Shown here: one piece after another, positions 1 to 7,529 of the stretch | Numbering within the stretch: the stretch's first letter is position 1 | Layout: each line of letters begins with the position of its first letter | Origin: Bacteroidota bacterium | GTDB lineage: Bacteria > Bacteroidota > Bacteroidia > Bacteroidales > UBA10428 | Length of the DNA: 14,251 nucleotides | NCBI GenBank assembly: GCA_017860375.1 | Contig: JAGDMB010000024.1 | Coordinates: 1-14,251, forward strand | Direction of reading: 5' to 3' | Program-made: the position numbers and the translations under genes | Notes under the pieces: generated by a model | What the model saw: the letters and a program-made list of their open reading frames with translations, nothing else | What the model was told of the DNA's origin: nothing | Database searches by the model: none

Positions 1-580
1 AGAACACATAGTTTTCTCCTTTCAGGGCAATGGTGGCATCGATGGCATTTTTCACCTGGGTGGCTGCCCAGGGGATGACATGGAAATCGGGGTTTGTGGA
101 AGCCCCGTTCATGAATCGGGGATTCCCGAACAGGTTAGCCGTTCCCCACAGCAATTTCACACCGGAGGCTTTTTGTTTTTCTTTGGCATAATCGACCATG
201 GTCTGAAGCCTTTTTTCGGATTCGGCAATCGTATCCGCTTCCTTCACCAGGTCATAATCGTGAAAGCAATAGAAATTCAGGCCAATTTTGGTCATGAATT
301 CAAAGGCTGCATCCATTTTGTTTTTCCCGGCGGTTACCGCATCCCTTGCACCGTCCCAGGGAAAATCCTTGGTACCGGATCCAAAGGGATCCCCTCCGGT
401 TCCGCAAAGGGTATGCCAGTATGCCATTGCAAACCGGAACTGATCCTTCATGGATTTTCCGGCTACGATCTTGTTCTCGTCGTAGAATTTGAAGGCAAGC
501 GGATTTTTGGATTCGCGGCCTTCGAACTTGATTTTCCCGATCTTCGGGAAAAACTCCTTACTGCCAGTTACAATTTTCAT
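1..580 (-). CDS. xylA: Xylose isomerase, N-terminal 193 residues (3' end outside window)
   Basis: Xylose isomerase interconverts D-xylose and D-xylulose in the cytoplasm, the first step of the isomerase pathway. The frame opens with ATG at 578-580 (MKIVTGSKEFFPKIGKIKFEG) and stays open to base 2, giving 193 codons of a family usually about 440 residues long. Visible class II signatures are WHTLCGTGGDPFG (residues 55-67), the active-site segment CFHDYD (105-110) with the expected catalytic His107 and partner Asp110, and LLWGTANLFGNPR (143-155). The metal-binding Glu/Asp residues of the second half lie beyond the left edge. It is the last visible gene of the operon, 65 nt after the xylB stop, and that gap has no recognisable promoter. 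No Shine-Dalgarno sequence precedes the start, which is normal in Bacteroidetes. The identification rests on motifs read directly and is very secure; only the C-terminus is unknown. Confidence 0.97.
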   Translation of the reverse strand, partial: MKIVTGSKEFFPKIGKIKFEGRESKNPLAFKFYDENKIVAGKSMKDQFRFAMAYWHTLCGTGGDPFGSGTKDFPWDGARDAVTAGKNKMDAAFEFMTKIGLNFYCFHDYDLVKEADTIAESEKRLQTMVDYAKEKQKASGVKLLWGTANLFGNPRFMNGASTNPDFHVIPWAATQVKNAIDATIALKGENYVF

Positions 581-645
581 AGTTGTTGAATTAGATTATA
601 CATTGCATTGTTTGATTCCGTTCAGGTTATGGTAAGCACATCCGG

Positions 646-2124
646 TCAGATGCTTTTCAGCTGGTCGTTCCATACATGATAGGCATCCCGGTATGCATTT
701 CTTTTGGAATCATCGGGATACACCGTTTCCAGTTTTTTGAGATGCTGAAAGGCTTCGCCGAATGATTTATAAATGCCTGCACCCAGGCCTGATGCCAGGG
801 CAGCACCCCGGGAACCATCGGTATCGTATAGTTCAATCGTTGCCCCGGTTGAAGTTGCCAGCGCCTCCTTGAAAACAGGACTCAGGAACATGTTGGCATT
901 GCCGGCCCGGATAACAGAAGGTTGAATGCCTATCGCCTTCATAATCTCAATACCGTAGGTAAAAGAGAACACAATTCCTTCCTGGGCGGCCCTCAGCACA
1001 TGGGCTTTATGGTGCACATTGAAATTGATCCCCGATATGCGGCATCCTGAATCACGGTTGCCAAGCATCCTTTCTGCACCATTGCCGAAAGGCAGTATGG
1101 TCAACCCTTCACAGCCTATGGGTATGGGTGAAGCAAGCCCGTTCATCTGATTGTAATCCAGGTCTCCCGCCATATTTTTCTTCAGCCATGAATTCAGGAT
1201 ACCGGTACCGTTTACACATAACAGAATGCCGAGACGGGTCTCAGCAACTGTGTGGTTCACGTGGGCAAAGGTATTTACACGAGACTGGGGATCGTATTTC
1301 ACGACGTCGCTGACGCCGTAAACCACACCCGATGTACCGGCGGTAGCTGCAATTTCTCCGGGATTCAGTACATTCAATGAAAAAGCATTGTTGGGCTGGT
1401 CACCGGCACGGTATGAAACCGGGGTACCGGCCTTCAGTCCAAGTTCACCGGCAGCCTGCTGCGAAAGCAATCCCTGAATGGCAAACGTAGGTGTGATAAC
1501 GGGTATCCGATCACGGTCGATTCCATATTCATGCAGAACCAGTTCCGACAATTCATTTTTCTGGAAATCCCAGAAGATCCCTTCCGACAGTCCCGATATG
1601 GTTGTCTTTATATCCCCTGTCATTCGTGCGGCAATAAAATCTCCGGGCAGCATTACTTTATCGATCTTGCGGTAGATTTCCGGTTCGTTTTGCTGTACCC
1701 ATTTCAGTTTTGATGCGGTAAAATTCCCGGGGGAATTCAACAGGGAAGACAGGCAGCGTTCCGTCCCCATGCTGGCAAAAGCAGCATTCCCTATTTCCAC
1801 CGACCGGCTGTCGCACCAAATGATGGAAGGCCTGAGTACACGACCCTCGCGGTCAACGATTACCAGTCCATGCATCTGGTAGGATATCCCTATGCTTTTT
1901 ATATCGGCTGTGTCAATTCTGGCCTGCTGCAGCACATCGGCCAGTGCAAGCTGAAGGTTTTTCCACCAGGTTGAGGGTTCCTGTTCTGCCCATCCCGGTT
2001 TTGCTGCTATGATAGGCATTTCCTGCCTGGGCTGGAAAGCCGTTGCAAGACATATTCCGGTTGCAGCATCCAGCAGGCTTGCCTTAACCGAAGAACTTCC
2101 GACATCAAATCCAAGGATATACAT
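646..2124 (-). CDS. xylB: Xylulokinase (FGGY carbohydrate kinase family)
   Basis: Predicted to transfer phosphate from ATP to D-xylulose, giving xylulose 5-phosphate for the pentose phosphate pathway. The 492-residue protein has full FGGY length. The first ATPase-fold domain starts with FDVGSSSVKASLLD (6-19), followed by GISYQMHGL (79-87), the sugar-binding loop of xylulokinases, and IIWCDSRS (101-108). The second domain contains GDQPNNAFS (241-249), whose Asp242 is at the catalytic-base position, then TAGTSGVVYG (261-270) and the nucleotide-site segment RAGNANMFLSP (406-416). Typical family forms are GISGQMHG, GDNA and GGGA, so several motifs are variant, but the order is intact and the adjacent xylose isomerase settles the substrate class. 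It starts at ATG 2122-2124, 27 nt after the regulator stop, and ends with TGA 65 nt before xylA, consistent with cotranscription. Another pentulose kinase specificity is possible but less likely. Confidence 0.95.
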   Translation of the reverse strand: MYILGFDVGSSSVKASLLDAATGICLATAFQPRQEMPIIAAKPGWAEQEPSTWWKNLQLALADVLQQARIDTADIKSIGISYQMHGLVIVDREGRVLRPSIIWCDSRSVEIGNAAFASMGTERCLSSLLNSPGNFTASKLKWVQQNEPEIYRKIDKVMLPGDFIAARMTGDIKTTISGLSEGIFWDFQKNELSELVLHEYGIDRDRIPVITPTFAIQGLLSQQAAGELGLKAGTPVSYRAGDQPNNAFSLNVLNPGEIAATAGTSGVVYGVSDVVKYDPQSRVNTFAHVNHTVAETRLGILLCVNGTGILNSWLKKNMAGDLDYNQMNGLASPIPIGCEGLTILPFGNGAERMLGNRDSGCRISGINFNVHHKAHVLRAAQEGIVFSFTYGIEIMKAIGIQPSVIRAGNANMFLSPVFKEALATSTGATIELYDTDGSRGAALASGLGAGIYKSFGEAFQHLKKLETVYPDDSKRNAYRDAYHVWNDQLKSI

Positions 2125-2151
2125 ACAATAGTTTTTTAGGTTACAGAAGGA

Positions 2152-2886
2152 TTACAGGATGAAGATGGTATGATCTTTTTTTAAAAGTAGGTATTTTTCA
2201 TTATCAAACACATGCAAACGGGCCGGCTTGTGGGGGACTCCTTTCTGCCTTTCGTTAAGCGGTTCGATGTAGGGCAGTCGCTGAATTTTTTTACGGAAAT
2301 TACGGTTGTCAAGCGAACAGCCCAGGATAGCCTCATACAACCGCTGCAACTGATTGATAGCAAATTTATCGGGCAGGAGTTCAAAGCACAGGGGCTCTGT
2401 AAGCAACTCCCTACGCAGCACCTCCATGCCGTTTTCAATGATCCGGTTGTGATCAAAGATCAGCGCGGGAATGGAAGCGCATGGGTACCAGCAGGCATGG
2501 TATGCAATCGAAAGGTCGGTTTGGATACTGTGGTTGATTTTAACCAGTGAATAATACGCCACAGTGACTACCCGTTCAATGGATAAACCCGAACGGTTTC
2601 GAAGCCATTCCAGGTCATCGGATGAATCAAGGCGCTGCGGATCATCAAAAATGCCAAATTGTTTGAGGTAAATATCATGCAGCCCTGTAAATTCGGTGAG
2701 AATTCTTTGTGCGGCGGCCGCCAGCATTTCGCTCCGGATGATGAGGTCGCCCGGTAATTTCAGTTTTCCCGTCGGGTGGCTTGCGTCAGCCGGATCGCGG
2801 TTAATCAATAATACATTAAGTTCGTTGCCGTCAAAGCCGAAAACAACACAGTCAACGGAAATATGCGGATTAAGATCAGCCTTCAT
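2152..2886 (-). CDS. NUDIX-domain winged-helix transcriptional regulator, probable xylose-operon regulator
   Basis: A 244-residue protein of the NrtR/AraR-like type: an N-terminal NUDIX fold (about 8-150) used as a sugar or nucleotide sensor, and a C-terminal winged helix (about 170-230). The NUDIX fold begins with ISVDCVVFGFDGNELNVLLI (9-28). The NUDIX box is present but degraded: the first Gly of the box is Asp47, Glu53 and Arg61 are kept, the REUxEE core reads RILTEF (61-66), and GL closes it (68-69). Two acidic catalytic positions are therefore lost, which argues for ligand sensing rather than hydrolysis. The segment FAINQLQRLYEAILG (174-188) followed by DNRNFRKKI resembles the DNA-binding end of this family. 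As first gene of the xyl transcript, next to a promoter and a 23-nt palindrome, it most likely controls its own operon in response to xylose or xylulose. Ligand and sign of regulation are inferred; the AraR-type arabinose regulators are close relatives. Confidence 0.88.
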   Translation of the reverse strand: MKADLNPHISVDCVVFGFDGNELNVLLINRDPADASHPTGKLKLPGDLIIRSEMLAAAAQRILTEFTGLHDIYLKQFGIFDDPQRLDSSDDLEWLRNRSGLSIERVVTVAYYSLVKINHSIQTDLSIAYHACWYPCASIPALIFDHNRIIENGMEVLRRELLTEPLCFELLPDKFAINQLQRLYEAILGCSLDNRNFRKKIQRLPYIEPLNERQKGVPHKPARLHVFDNEKYLLLKKDHTIFIL

Positions 2887-2905
2887 TTAATTGCGATAAC
2901 CTGCT

Positions 2906-2937
2906 CAAAGGTAATAATAAATTCCTTTAAAATCAAA
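2906..2937 (-). promoter_or_regulatory. Bacteroidetes-type -33/-7 promoter for the xyl operon
   Basis: Read on the minus strand there is TTTG (2934-2937), a 20-nt spacer, and TACCTTTG (2906-2913). This is a perfect match to the phylum's primary-sigma consensus TTTG / TAnnTTTG at a usual spacing. The predicted transcription start is a few bases further on, near 2899, leaving a very short leader before the regulator ATG at 2886. Confidence 0.65.
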
Positions 2938-2960
2938 CTTAACGTAAAAAATACGTTTAG
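2938..2960. promoter_or_regulatory. 23-nt inverted repeat, candidate operator of the NUDIX regulator
   Basis: Arms CTTAACGTA (2938-2946) and TACGTTTAG (2952-2960) are separated by five A. They pair as a 9-bp inverted repeat with one mismatch. The site touches the upstream edge of the -33 box of the xyl promoter. Its size, symmetry and position suit a dimeric regulator. No second copy was noticed in the window, so binding by the adjacent regulator is an inference. Confidence 0.5.
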
Positions 2961-2975
2961 GGAGGACGGAGGGTG

Positions 2976-3052
2976 GAAATTAGAAATTACGGATTGCGGA
3001 TCACCGATGACCAAATTCCCCTTACCGCTTACTGCTAACCGATTACCGGTTT
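2976..3052. repeat. Eleven tandem degenerate heptamers (consensus CCGATTA)
   Basis: The 77 bases divide without gaps into 11 units of seven: the first two are identical (GAAATTA), later ones include CCGATGA, CCGCTTA and CCGATTA. By hand count about 71% of positions match the consensus CCGATTA, against 25% expected by chance. The array runs into the first two bases of the sensor stop codon (TAA read on minus, 3051-3053) and fills nearly all the space up to the operator region of the xyl promoter. No stable hairpin with a T-run was found, so it is not a standard terminator. Confidence 0.6.
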
Positions 3053-6000
3053 ACTTCTTCCGTTTCCCTTTTTCGGTAAGGTTTTTTATCTTCGTTTCGA
3101 GTTCTTCAATTTTTTTATTTAATAATTCTTCGCGGCTGGCAGCTTCTTCGGCATATTGAATCAGCTCGTCCTCACGCCTTCCGGATTCTTCCTGCGTAGC
3201 CTGCATTTCCTCGAGGTTTTGCCGCAGTTCTTCTTCCCCTTCCTGCAATTCTTCAGCCTGTTTTCGGGTCTGATCGATCAGCTTTTTCAATTTCGCATTT
3301 GATTTCTCGGTCGAAACCGTGGAAGCAAAAGTTTCACAGAGCTTTTCAACAAAAACAACTTTATACCCTTTGATTTTCCTGAATGACCCTATTTCAATCA
3401 CACCCACCGCTGCCTCATTTACCTTTAGCGGGGCCAGCAACAGGTGTCTAAGCTGTTTTTCACCCAGACCGGAACGAAGTACCGAATACCCTTCCGGAAG
3501 ATCATCGATTTCGATAAACTGCTTCTCCACAAAACAGGTTCCCACATACCCCTCTCCGGGCAAAAACCTGGTATTGAGCCTTTCAATATTGTAGGCATAA
3601 TGGGCAACAAGTTCAAGATGAATATCGTTTTCATTATCATCGTTGAGCAGAAATACACCTCCCTGCTGTCCTTCGATATATTCCACCAGTTTCAGGATAA
3701 GCTGTTCGCTCAGCAATTTCAGGTCATCCTTGTTCTTGCTGATAAATTCTGAAAACATGCTGATTCCCTGGTTAAACCAGAGGAGTTCCTCCTGGTCTTT
3801 TTCCCTCAGTTTCAATTCCTGTTTCTGGATGATGATTTCTTCCTTTTGTTTTTCAAGCTTTTCCCTTGCTATTTCCAGTTCGCGTGTACTTTCGCTGACG
3901 CGCTCTTCCAGCCTCCGCTTCTGAATATCCTCGCGTCTCATCCGGTAGCGCACGGCATAGAAAACTAAACCGGCAAAAAGAACGATGAGCGTCAGTCTCG
4001 CACCCAGCGTTCCCATCAGGGGAGGTTTGATTCTGATTCGGATGGCAATGCCTTCCTCATTCCACTTTCCGTCACAGTTGGCAGCCTGTATCAACAGACG
4101 GTATTTTCGGTAAGGAAGGCGGGCGAAGGAAACAAACCGTTTATTCCCCAGATTAATCCAGTCCTTATCATATCCTTCCAGTTTATACCGGTATTTGTTT
4201 TGTGATGGATTGGCAAAATGGAGTGCCGCGAAATAAAGGGTAAAATTGTTTTGTTTGTAAGTAAGGATTATCTCTTCCGCTTCGCCGATCTGTTTTTTTA
4301 TCGGAGACTTATTCCCGGGCCGGACCGATTCATGTTTAATCTGAAGATCGGTGAGAATGATGGCAGGGGCAACCGTGTCAAGCTTGATTTTATCAGGAAA
4401 AAAACTGTTGAAGCCAAAATATCCTCCAAAGAAGATTTCGCCTTCCGAATTGCGAAAATAGGCGCCCCCATTAAATTCATTGCTTTGCAGTCCGTCTTCA
4501 ATGGTATATTGCTTAATGAAACGGGTTTGGGGATTGAACTGAATGATCCCGTTATTGGTGCTCATCCAGAGATTGGATTTTCCATCCTCAAAAATACCGT
4601 AGATCACCGCATCCGACAATTCCTTTATAGAATTAAAATGGGTGAACCGGTTTTTTTTCCGGTCGAACAGGTCAAGGCCTCCCGAGAATGTACCGACCCA
4701 CATTCGGTTTTCACTGTCCTCGTAAAAAGTCAGGATTTCATTGATGATAACGCTGTTCGTATCCTTTTCGTCATGCACATAATGAATAAAGCCGTTGGTT
4801 TCGGGGTTGTATTTATTGATACCGTAATCGGTGGCAATCCACATTTCTTCTCCGGCATCTCCATAAATATAATAGGCAGTGGCATTGCTAAGGCTTTCCG
4901 GATTTGTTGAATCCGGCACGTACCGTGTGATGGAATCCGACTCAGGATCCAGGCAGTTGAGACCCTTATCCGTGCCGATCCAAATCATATTTTGTGCATC
5001 AAAATACAGGGAGTAGATCAGGTCACTTGTCAGCGAATTCGGATTGAGGGGATCATGGTTATAATGAATAAACCGCAGGGGTTTTCGGTTGTCATCCAGC
5101 AGCACTTTGTTCAGGCCTCCGTTATCCGTTCCGATCCAGAGTACACCGGCAGGATTCTCCCTGATAACCCTGACCTTATTGCTGGAAAGGCTGTTGGGAT
5201 TATTCTCCTGGTATCGTATACTGAAATAATCATTATTGCTGCGGTCGTAAACATGCACCCCATCCAATTTTGAACCGATCCACAACACTTTGTTTGCGTC
5301 TTCATAAATGGCATAGACGCTTTTGAAAGAAATATTATCGTTTTTGTTTGCCTTTTTAATGTAATCGTACAGTTTGAATTTATCTTTTCTGGGATTGTAT
5401 TTATCCAAACCGTATGTACCGGCCCACAGAATCCCCGTGCGGTCTATACACAGGCAGGTGACTTCGTTGTGACTGATGGTATAGGGATTGGTATAGTCAA
5501 ATGTATTGGAAAAAATCTGCTCCTTCCCCGGGATATAAATGTCCAGCCCGCCACCGAAAGTTGCGATCCAGATGTTGCCGTTTTCATCTTCAAGAAAATC
5601 CCGTATTTCGAAAGCAGACGAAGGCGTTCCTGCCTTCATCGGAATAAAAATATCGGTCCCGGACTTTTTTACCGCTGCTCCGTTTTCGGTTCCGACCCAG
5701 ATATTGTCCTTCGCGTCTGAATACAGACAGGTGATCATGCCTGATGGCAGGGAATTGGGATTGCCCGGATCATGGCTGTAAAAAGTAACATAAGAAGTCG
5801 CCGTATCGACGCTGGTTAATCCTTCATCGGTGCCAATCCAGATCAATCCCTGGCTGTCGGTGATAAGATCCTTGATATAAAGGCCATTCACCGATAACGG
5901 TTTTTGGTTCCTCAGGGCCGGAACGCGTGAGGAACCCGTTTGCCGGTCCAGTACCCTTAATCCTTTATCCGTTCCTATCCAAAGTTTTCCATCCTGCATG

Positions 6001-6449
6001 CATTTAATACAGGTAACAATGCTGCCGGGGATTAAGGAAGAAGTTTTACCGCCGAAGGTGAAACGCTGAAAAGAGTTGCTTATTCTGTCATATTTATTCA
6101 ATCCTCCGCCATTGGTACCGATCCAAAGATCCCCATCCGGGTCTTCCTCGATACACTTGATTTTGGATAAACTCAGACTGCTGGTATTGCCCGTCTCGTA
6201 ACGGAAAATTTCGAATTCATATCCATTGTATTTATTCAGGCCATCTTCCGTGCCGATCCACAGCAATCCCCGCGAATCCTGGAAAATGCAGTTGGGCGTA
6301 TTCTGGGATAATCCGTCGCGCACCGAAATATTTTCAAACTTAATATGCAGGGGGTCCTGACCATCCGCCCAGGCAGATAAAAAAAGGCAAATTATGCACA
6401 GGAACAAAGAGATGGATAATTGTTTTGCCCGTATAGTAGAAAGATTCAT
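3051..6449 (-). CDS. Membrane-bound propeller/Y_Y_Y sensor with cytoplasmic GAF domain and coiled coils, no visible output domain
   Basis: A 1132-residue one-pass sensor. Residues 1-28 form a signal peptide (LSISLFLCIICLFLSAWA, likely cut after Ala28). The periplasmic part holds two-component-regulator propeller repeats, each marked by a [LIM]W[IVAM][GAS][TS] strand: 63, 108, 156, 203, 250, 293, 341, 389, 437, 489, 536, 583 and 627, plus a weak IFFGG near 672. About 14 blades fit two seven-bladed propellers. A Y_Y_Y domain follows (about 725-808, with YRYKLEGYDKDW), then one membrane helix (about 817-835), a coiled coil (836-890), a GAF domain (about 895-1045) and a second coiled coil (1046-1130) containing EELRQNLEEMQATQEE, a linker common in Bacteroidetes signalling proteins. 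No histidine kinase, receiver, SpoIIE phosphatase, GGDEF or HTH motif is visible after it, so the output partner is unknown. Relatives often sense polysaccharide fragments, but the ligand here cannot be read. It starts at ATG 6447-6449; the signal peptide directly follows. Confidence 0.9.
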   Translation of the reverse strand: MNLSTIRAKQLSISLFLCIICLFLSAWADGQDPLHIKFENISVRDGLSQNTPNCIFQDSRGLLWIGTEDGLNKYNGYEFEIFRYETGNTSSLSLSKIKCIEEDPDGDLWIGTNGGGLNKYDRISNSFQRFTFGGKTSSLIPGSIVTCIKCMQDGKLWIGTDKGLRVLDRQTGSSRVPALRNQKPLSVNGLYIKDLITDSQGLIWIGTDEGLTSVDTATSYVTFYSHDPGNPNSLPSGMITCLYSDAKDNIWVGTENGAAVKKSGTDIFIPMKAGTPSSAFEIRDFLEDENGNIWIATFGGGLDIYIPGKEQIFSNTFDYTNPYTISHNEVTCLCIDRTGILWAGTYGLDKYNPRKDKFKLYDYIKKANKNDNISFKSVYAIYEDANKVLWIGSKLDGVHVYDRSNNDYFSIRYQENNPNSLSSNKVRVIRENPAGVLWIGTDNGGLNKVLLDDNRKPLRFIHYNHDPLNPNSLTSDLIYSLYFDAQNMIWIGTDKGLNCLDPESDSITRYVPDSTNPESLSNATAYYIYGDAGEEMWIATDYGINKYNPETNGFIHYVHDEKDTNSVIINEILTFYEDSENRMWVGTFSGGLDLFDRKKNRFTHFNSIKELSDAVIYGIFEDGKSNLWMSTNNGIIQFNPQTRFIKQYTIEDGLQSNEFNGGAYFRNSEGEIFFGGYFGFNSFFPDKIKLDTVAPAIILTDLQIKHESVRPGNKSPIKKQIGEAEEIILTYKQNNFTLYFAALHFANPSQNKYRYKLEGYDKDWINLGNKRFVSFARLPYRKYRLLIQAANCDGKWNEEGIAIRIRIKPPLMGTLGARLTLIVLFAGLVFYAVRYRMRREDIQKRRLEERVSESTRELEIAREKLEKQKEEIIIQKQELKLREKDQEELLWFNQGISMFSEFISKNKDDLKLLSEQLILKLVEYIEGQQGGVFLLNDDNENDIHLELVAHYAYNIERLNTRFLPGEGYVGTCFVEKQFIEIDDLPEGYSVLRSGLGEKQLRHLLLAPLKVNEAAVGVIEIGSFRKIKGYKVVFVEKLCETFASTVSTEKSNAKLKKLIDQTRKQAEELQEGEEELRQNLEEMQATQEESGRREDELIQYAEEAASREELLNKKIEELETKIKNLTEKGKRKK

Positions 6450-6468
6450 GATGACGGTTATGTCCTAA

Positions 6469-6476
6469 CAAATCTA
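6469..6476 (-). promoter_or_regulatory. Possible -7 promoter element for the propeller sensor
   Basis: The minus strand reads TAGATTTG, matching the Bacteroidetes -7 consensus TAnnTTTG, 19 bases before the sensor ATG. The best -33 candidate is a poor TCTG at 6495-6498 with an 18-nt spacer. This suggests the sensor can be transcribed separately from arcC, but the weak -33 keeps confidence low. Confidence 0.4.
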
Positions 6477-6536
6477 AAATTTATTTTTTAAAAACAGATG
6501 CCTATTTCATACATTGTTGATAAATACCGGCAGAAA

Positions 6537-7529
6537 TCAGGTGTTGTTGTAATTATCCACGTGTCTTCGGTCTGTCGGATCGTACTCCATGGTTATCTTG
6601 GAGCCGAATCGTTTGTCTTCCAGTTTTGTGGCTTCCGTAATAATGCTTTTTTTCCCACCCTTTTTCAGGAAATACAGGGCCGCTTCAATTTTAGGTTTCA
6701 TATTCCCCTCTCCAAACATGCCCTGTTCAAGGTATTTCAGGGTATCTTTATAATCGAGGAATTCCACAATCTGCTGTCCGGGTTTTTTATAATTCAGATA
6801 GATGTAAGGCACATCCGTCAGGATAATGAATTCATCTGCGCCAACGGAAGCGGCCAGCAATGCCGAAGCAAGATCCTTATCGATTACCGCCTCTACCGTG
6901 CGGATATCCCCGTTGCTGTCGATATAAACCGGGATACCTCCGCCTCCTGCAGCAATCACTATATTTCCCTGAAGGACCAGCTGCTGTATTATTTCTTTAT
7001 TAAGGATTTCCAGAGGTTCCGGGGAGGGCACCACACGTCTGACTCCACCGTGCGATTTCTGTTCCTCCTTAAAAATCCAGCCTTTTGCCCTTGAAAGGTC
7101 CTTTGCCATTTCAGGCGAATAACTCCGGCCAATCCTTTTTGTCGGATTACGAAAGGATTCCCCCTGGTGATTCACTACAACCTGACTGATCAGTGTGATG
7201 ATATTCTTCCGGATCCCATGCTTATTCATTACATTGTGCAGTATCCTTTCGATCATATACCCGATCTCACCCTGTGTTCCGGCCACACAAATATCCAGGG
7301 GCATCTGCGGAATAGCATAAGCGGCTTCCCCTGCATCATTTTTAAGAAGGATATCGCCCACCTGGGGCCCGTTTCCGTGCGTAATAATCAGTTCATACCC
7401 CTCTTTGATCAGGAATACGAGGTTTTCAAGGGTATGAAACGCATTGGTTTCCTGTTCTTCGATTGTCCCTTTCTGATAATCACGCTGAAGGGCATTCCCG
7501 CCCAACGCAACCACAGCCAGTTTGCTCAT
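6537..7529 (-). CDS. arcC: Carbamate kinase
   Basis: Catalyses the reversible transfer of phosphate between carbamoyl phosphate and ADP, normally making ATP at the end of arginine, agmatine or ureide fermentation; cytoplasmic. From the chosen start the protein has 330 residues, slightly longer than the usual 310 or so. Amino-acid-kinase motifs are in order: VVALGGNAL (6-14), THGNGPQVG (50-58), RRVVPSPEP (164-172), AAGGGGIPV (193-201), EAVIDKDLA (213-221, Lys218 at the conserved lysine position) and EGNMKPKIEAA (274-284, the variant of GSMGPKVEA). The start at 7527-7529 (MSKLAVVALGGNAL) was chosen because family members begin only a few residues before ALGGN; an in-frame ATG at 7566-7568 would add 13 residues without family support. 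No arcA, argF/otc or transporter gene lies beside it in this window, so its pathway is open. The sensor gene follows after 87 nt on the same strand. Confidence 0.95.
   Translation of the reverse strand: MSKLAVVALGGNALQRDYQKGTIEEQETNAFHTLENLVFLIKEGYELIITHGNGPQVGDILLKNDAGEAAYAIPQMPLDICVAGTQGEIGYMIERILHNVMNKHGIRKNIITLISQVVVNHQGESFRNPTKRIGRSYSPEMAKDLSRAKGWIFKEEQKSHGGVRRVVPSPEPLEILNKEIIQQLVLQGNIVIAAGGGGIPVYIDSNGDIRTVEAVIDKDLASALLAASVGADEFIILTDVPYIYLNYKKPGQQIVEFLDYKDTLKYLEQGMFGEGNMKPKIEAALYFLKKGGKKSIITEATKLEDKRFGSKITMEYDPTDRRHVDNYNNT

Noticed and set aside
80..589. 169-codon plus-strand frame at the left end
   Set aside because: It lies antisense to xylA, whose protein matches the family motif by motif. 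The plus-strand product has no recognisable domain.
2976..3052. Heptamer array considered as a CRISPR array or rho-independent terminator
   Set aside because: Units are 7 nt with no spacers, and there is no GC-rich hairpin followed by T residues on either strand.
3051..3300. Frameshift that might have removed a kinase or PAS domain from the sensor
   Set aside because: The coiled coil ends in a natural basic tail and the downstream bases are the heptamer array and operator region, with no remnant of a further domain in any frame.
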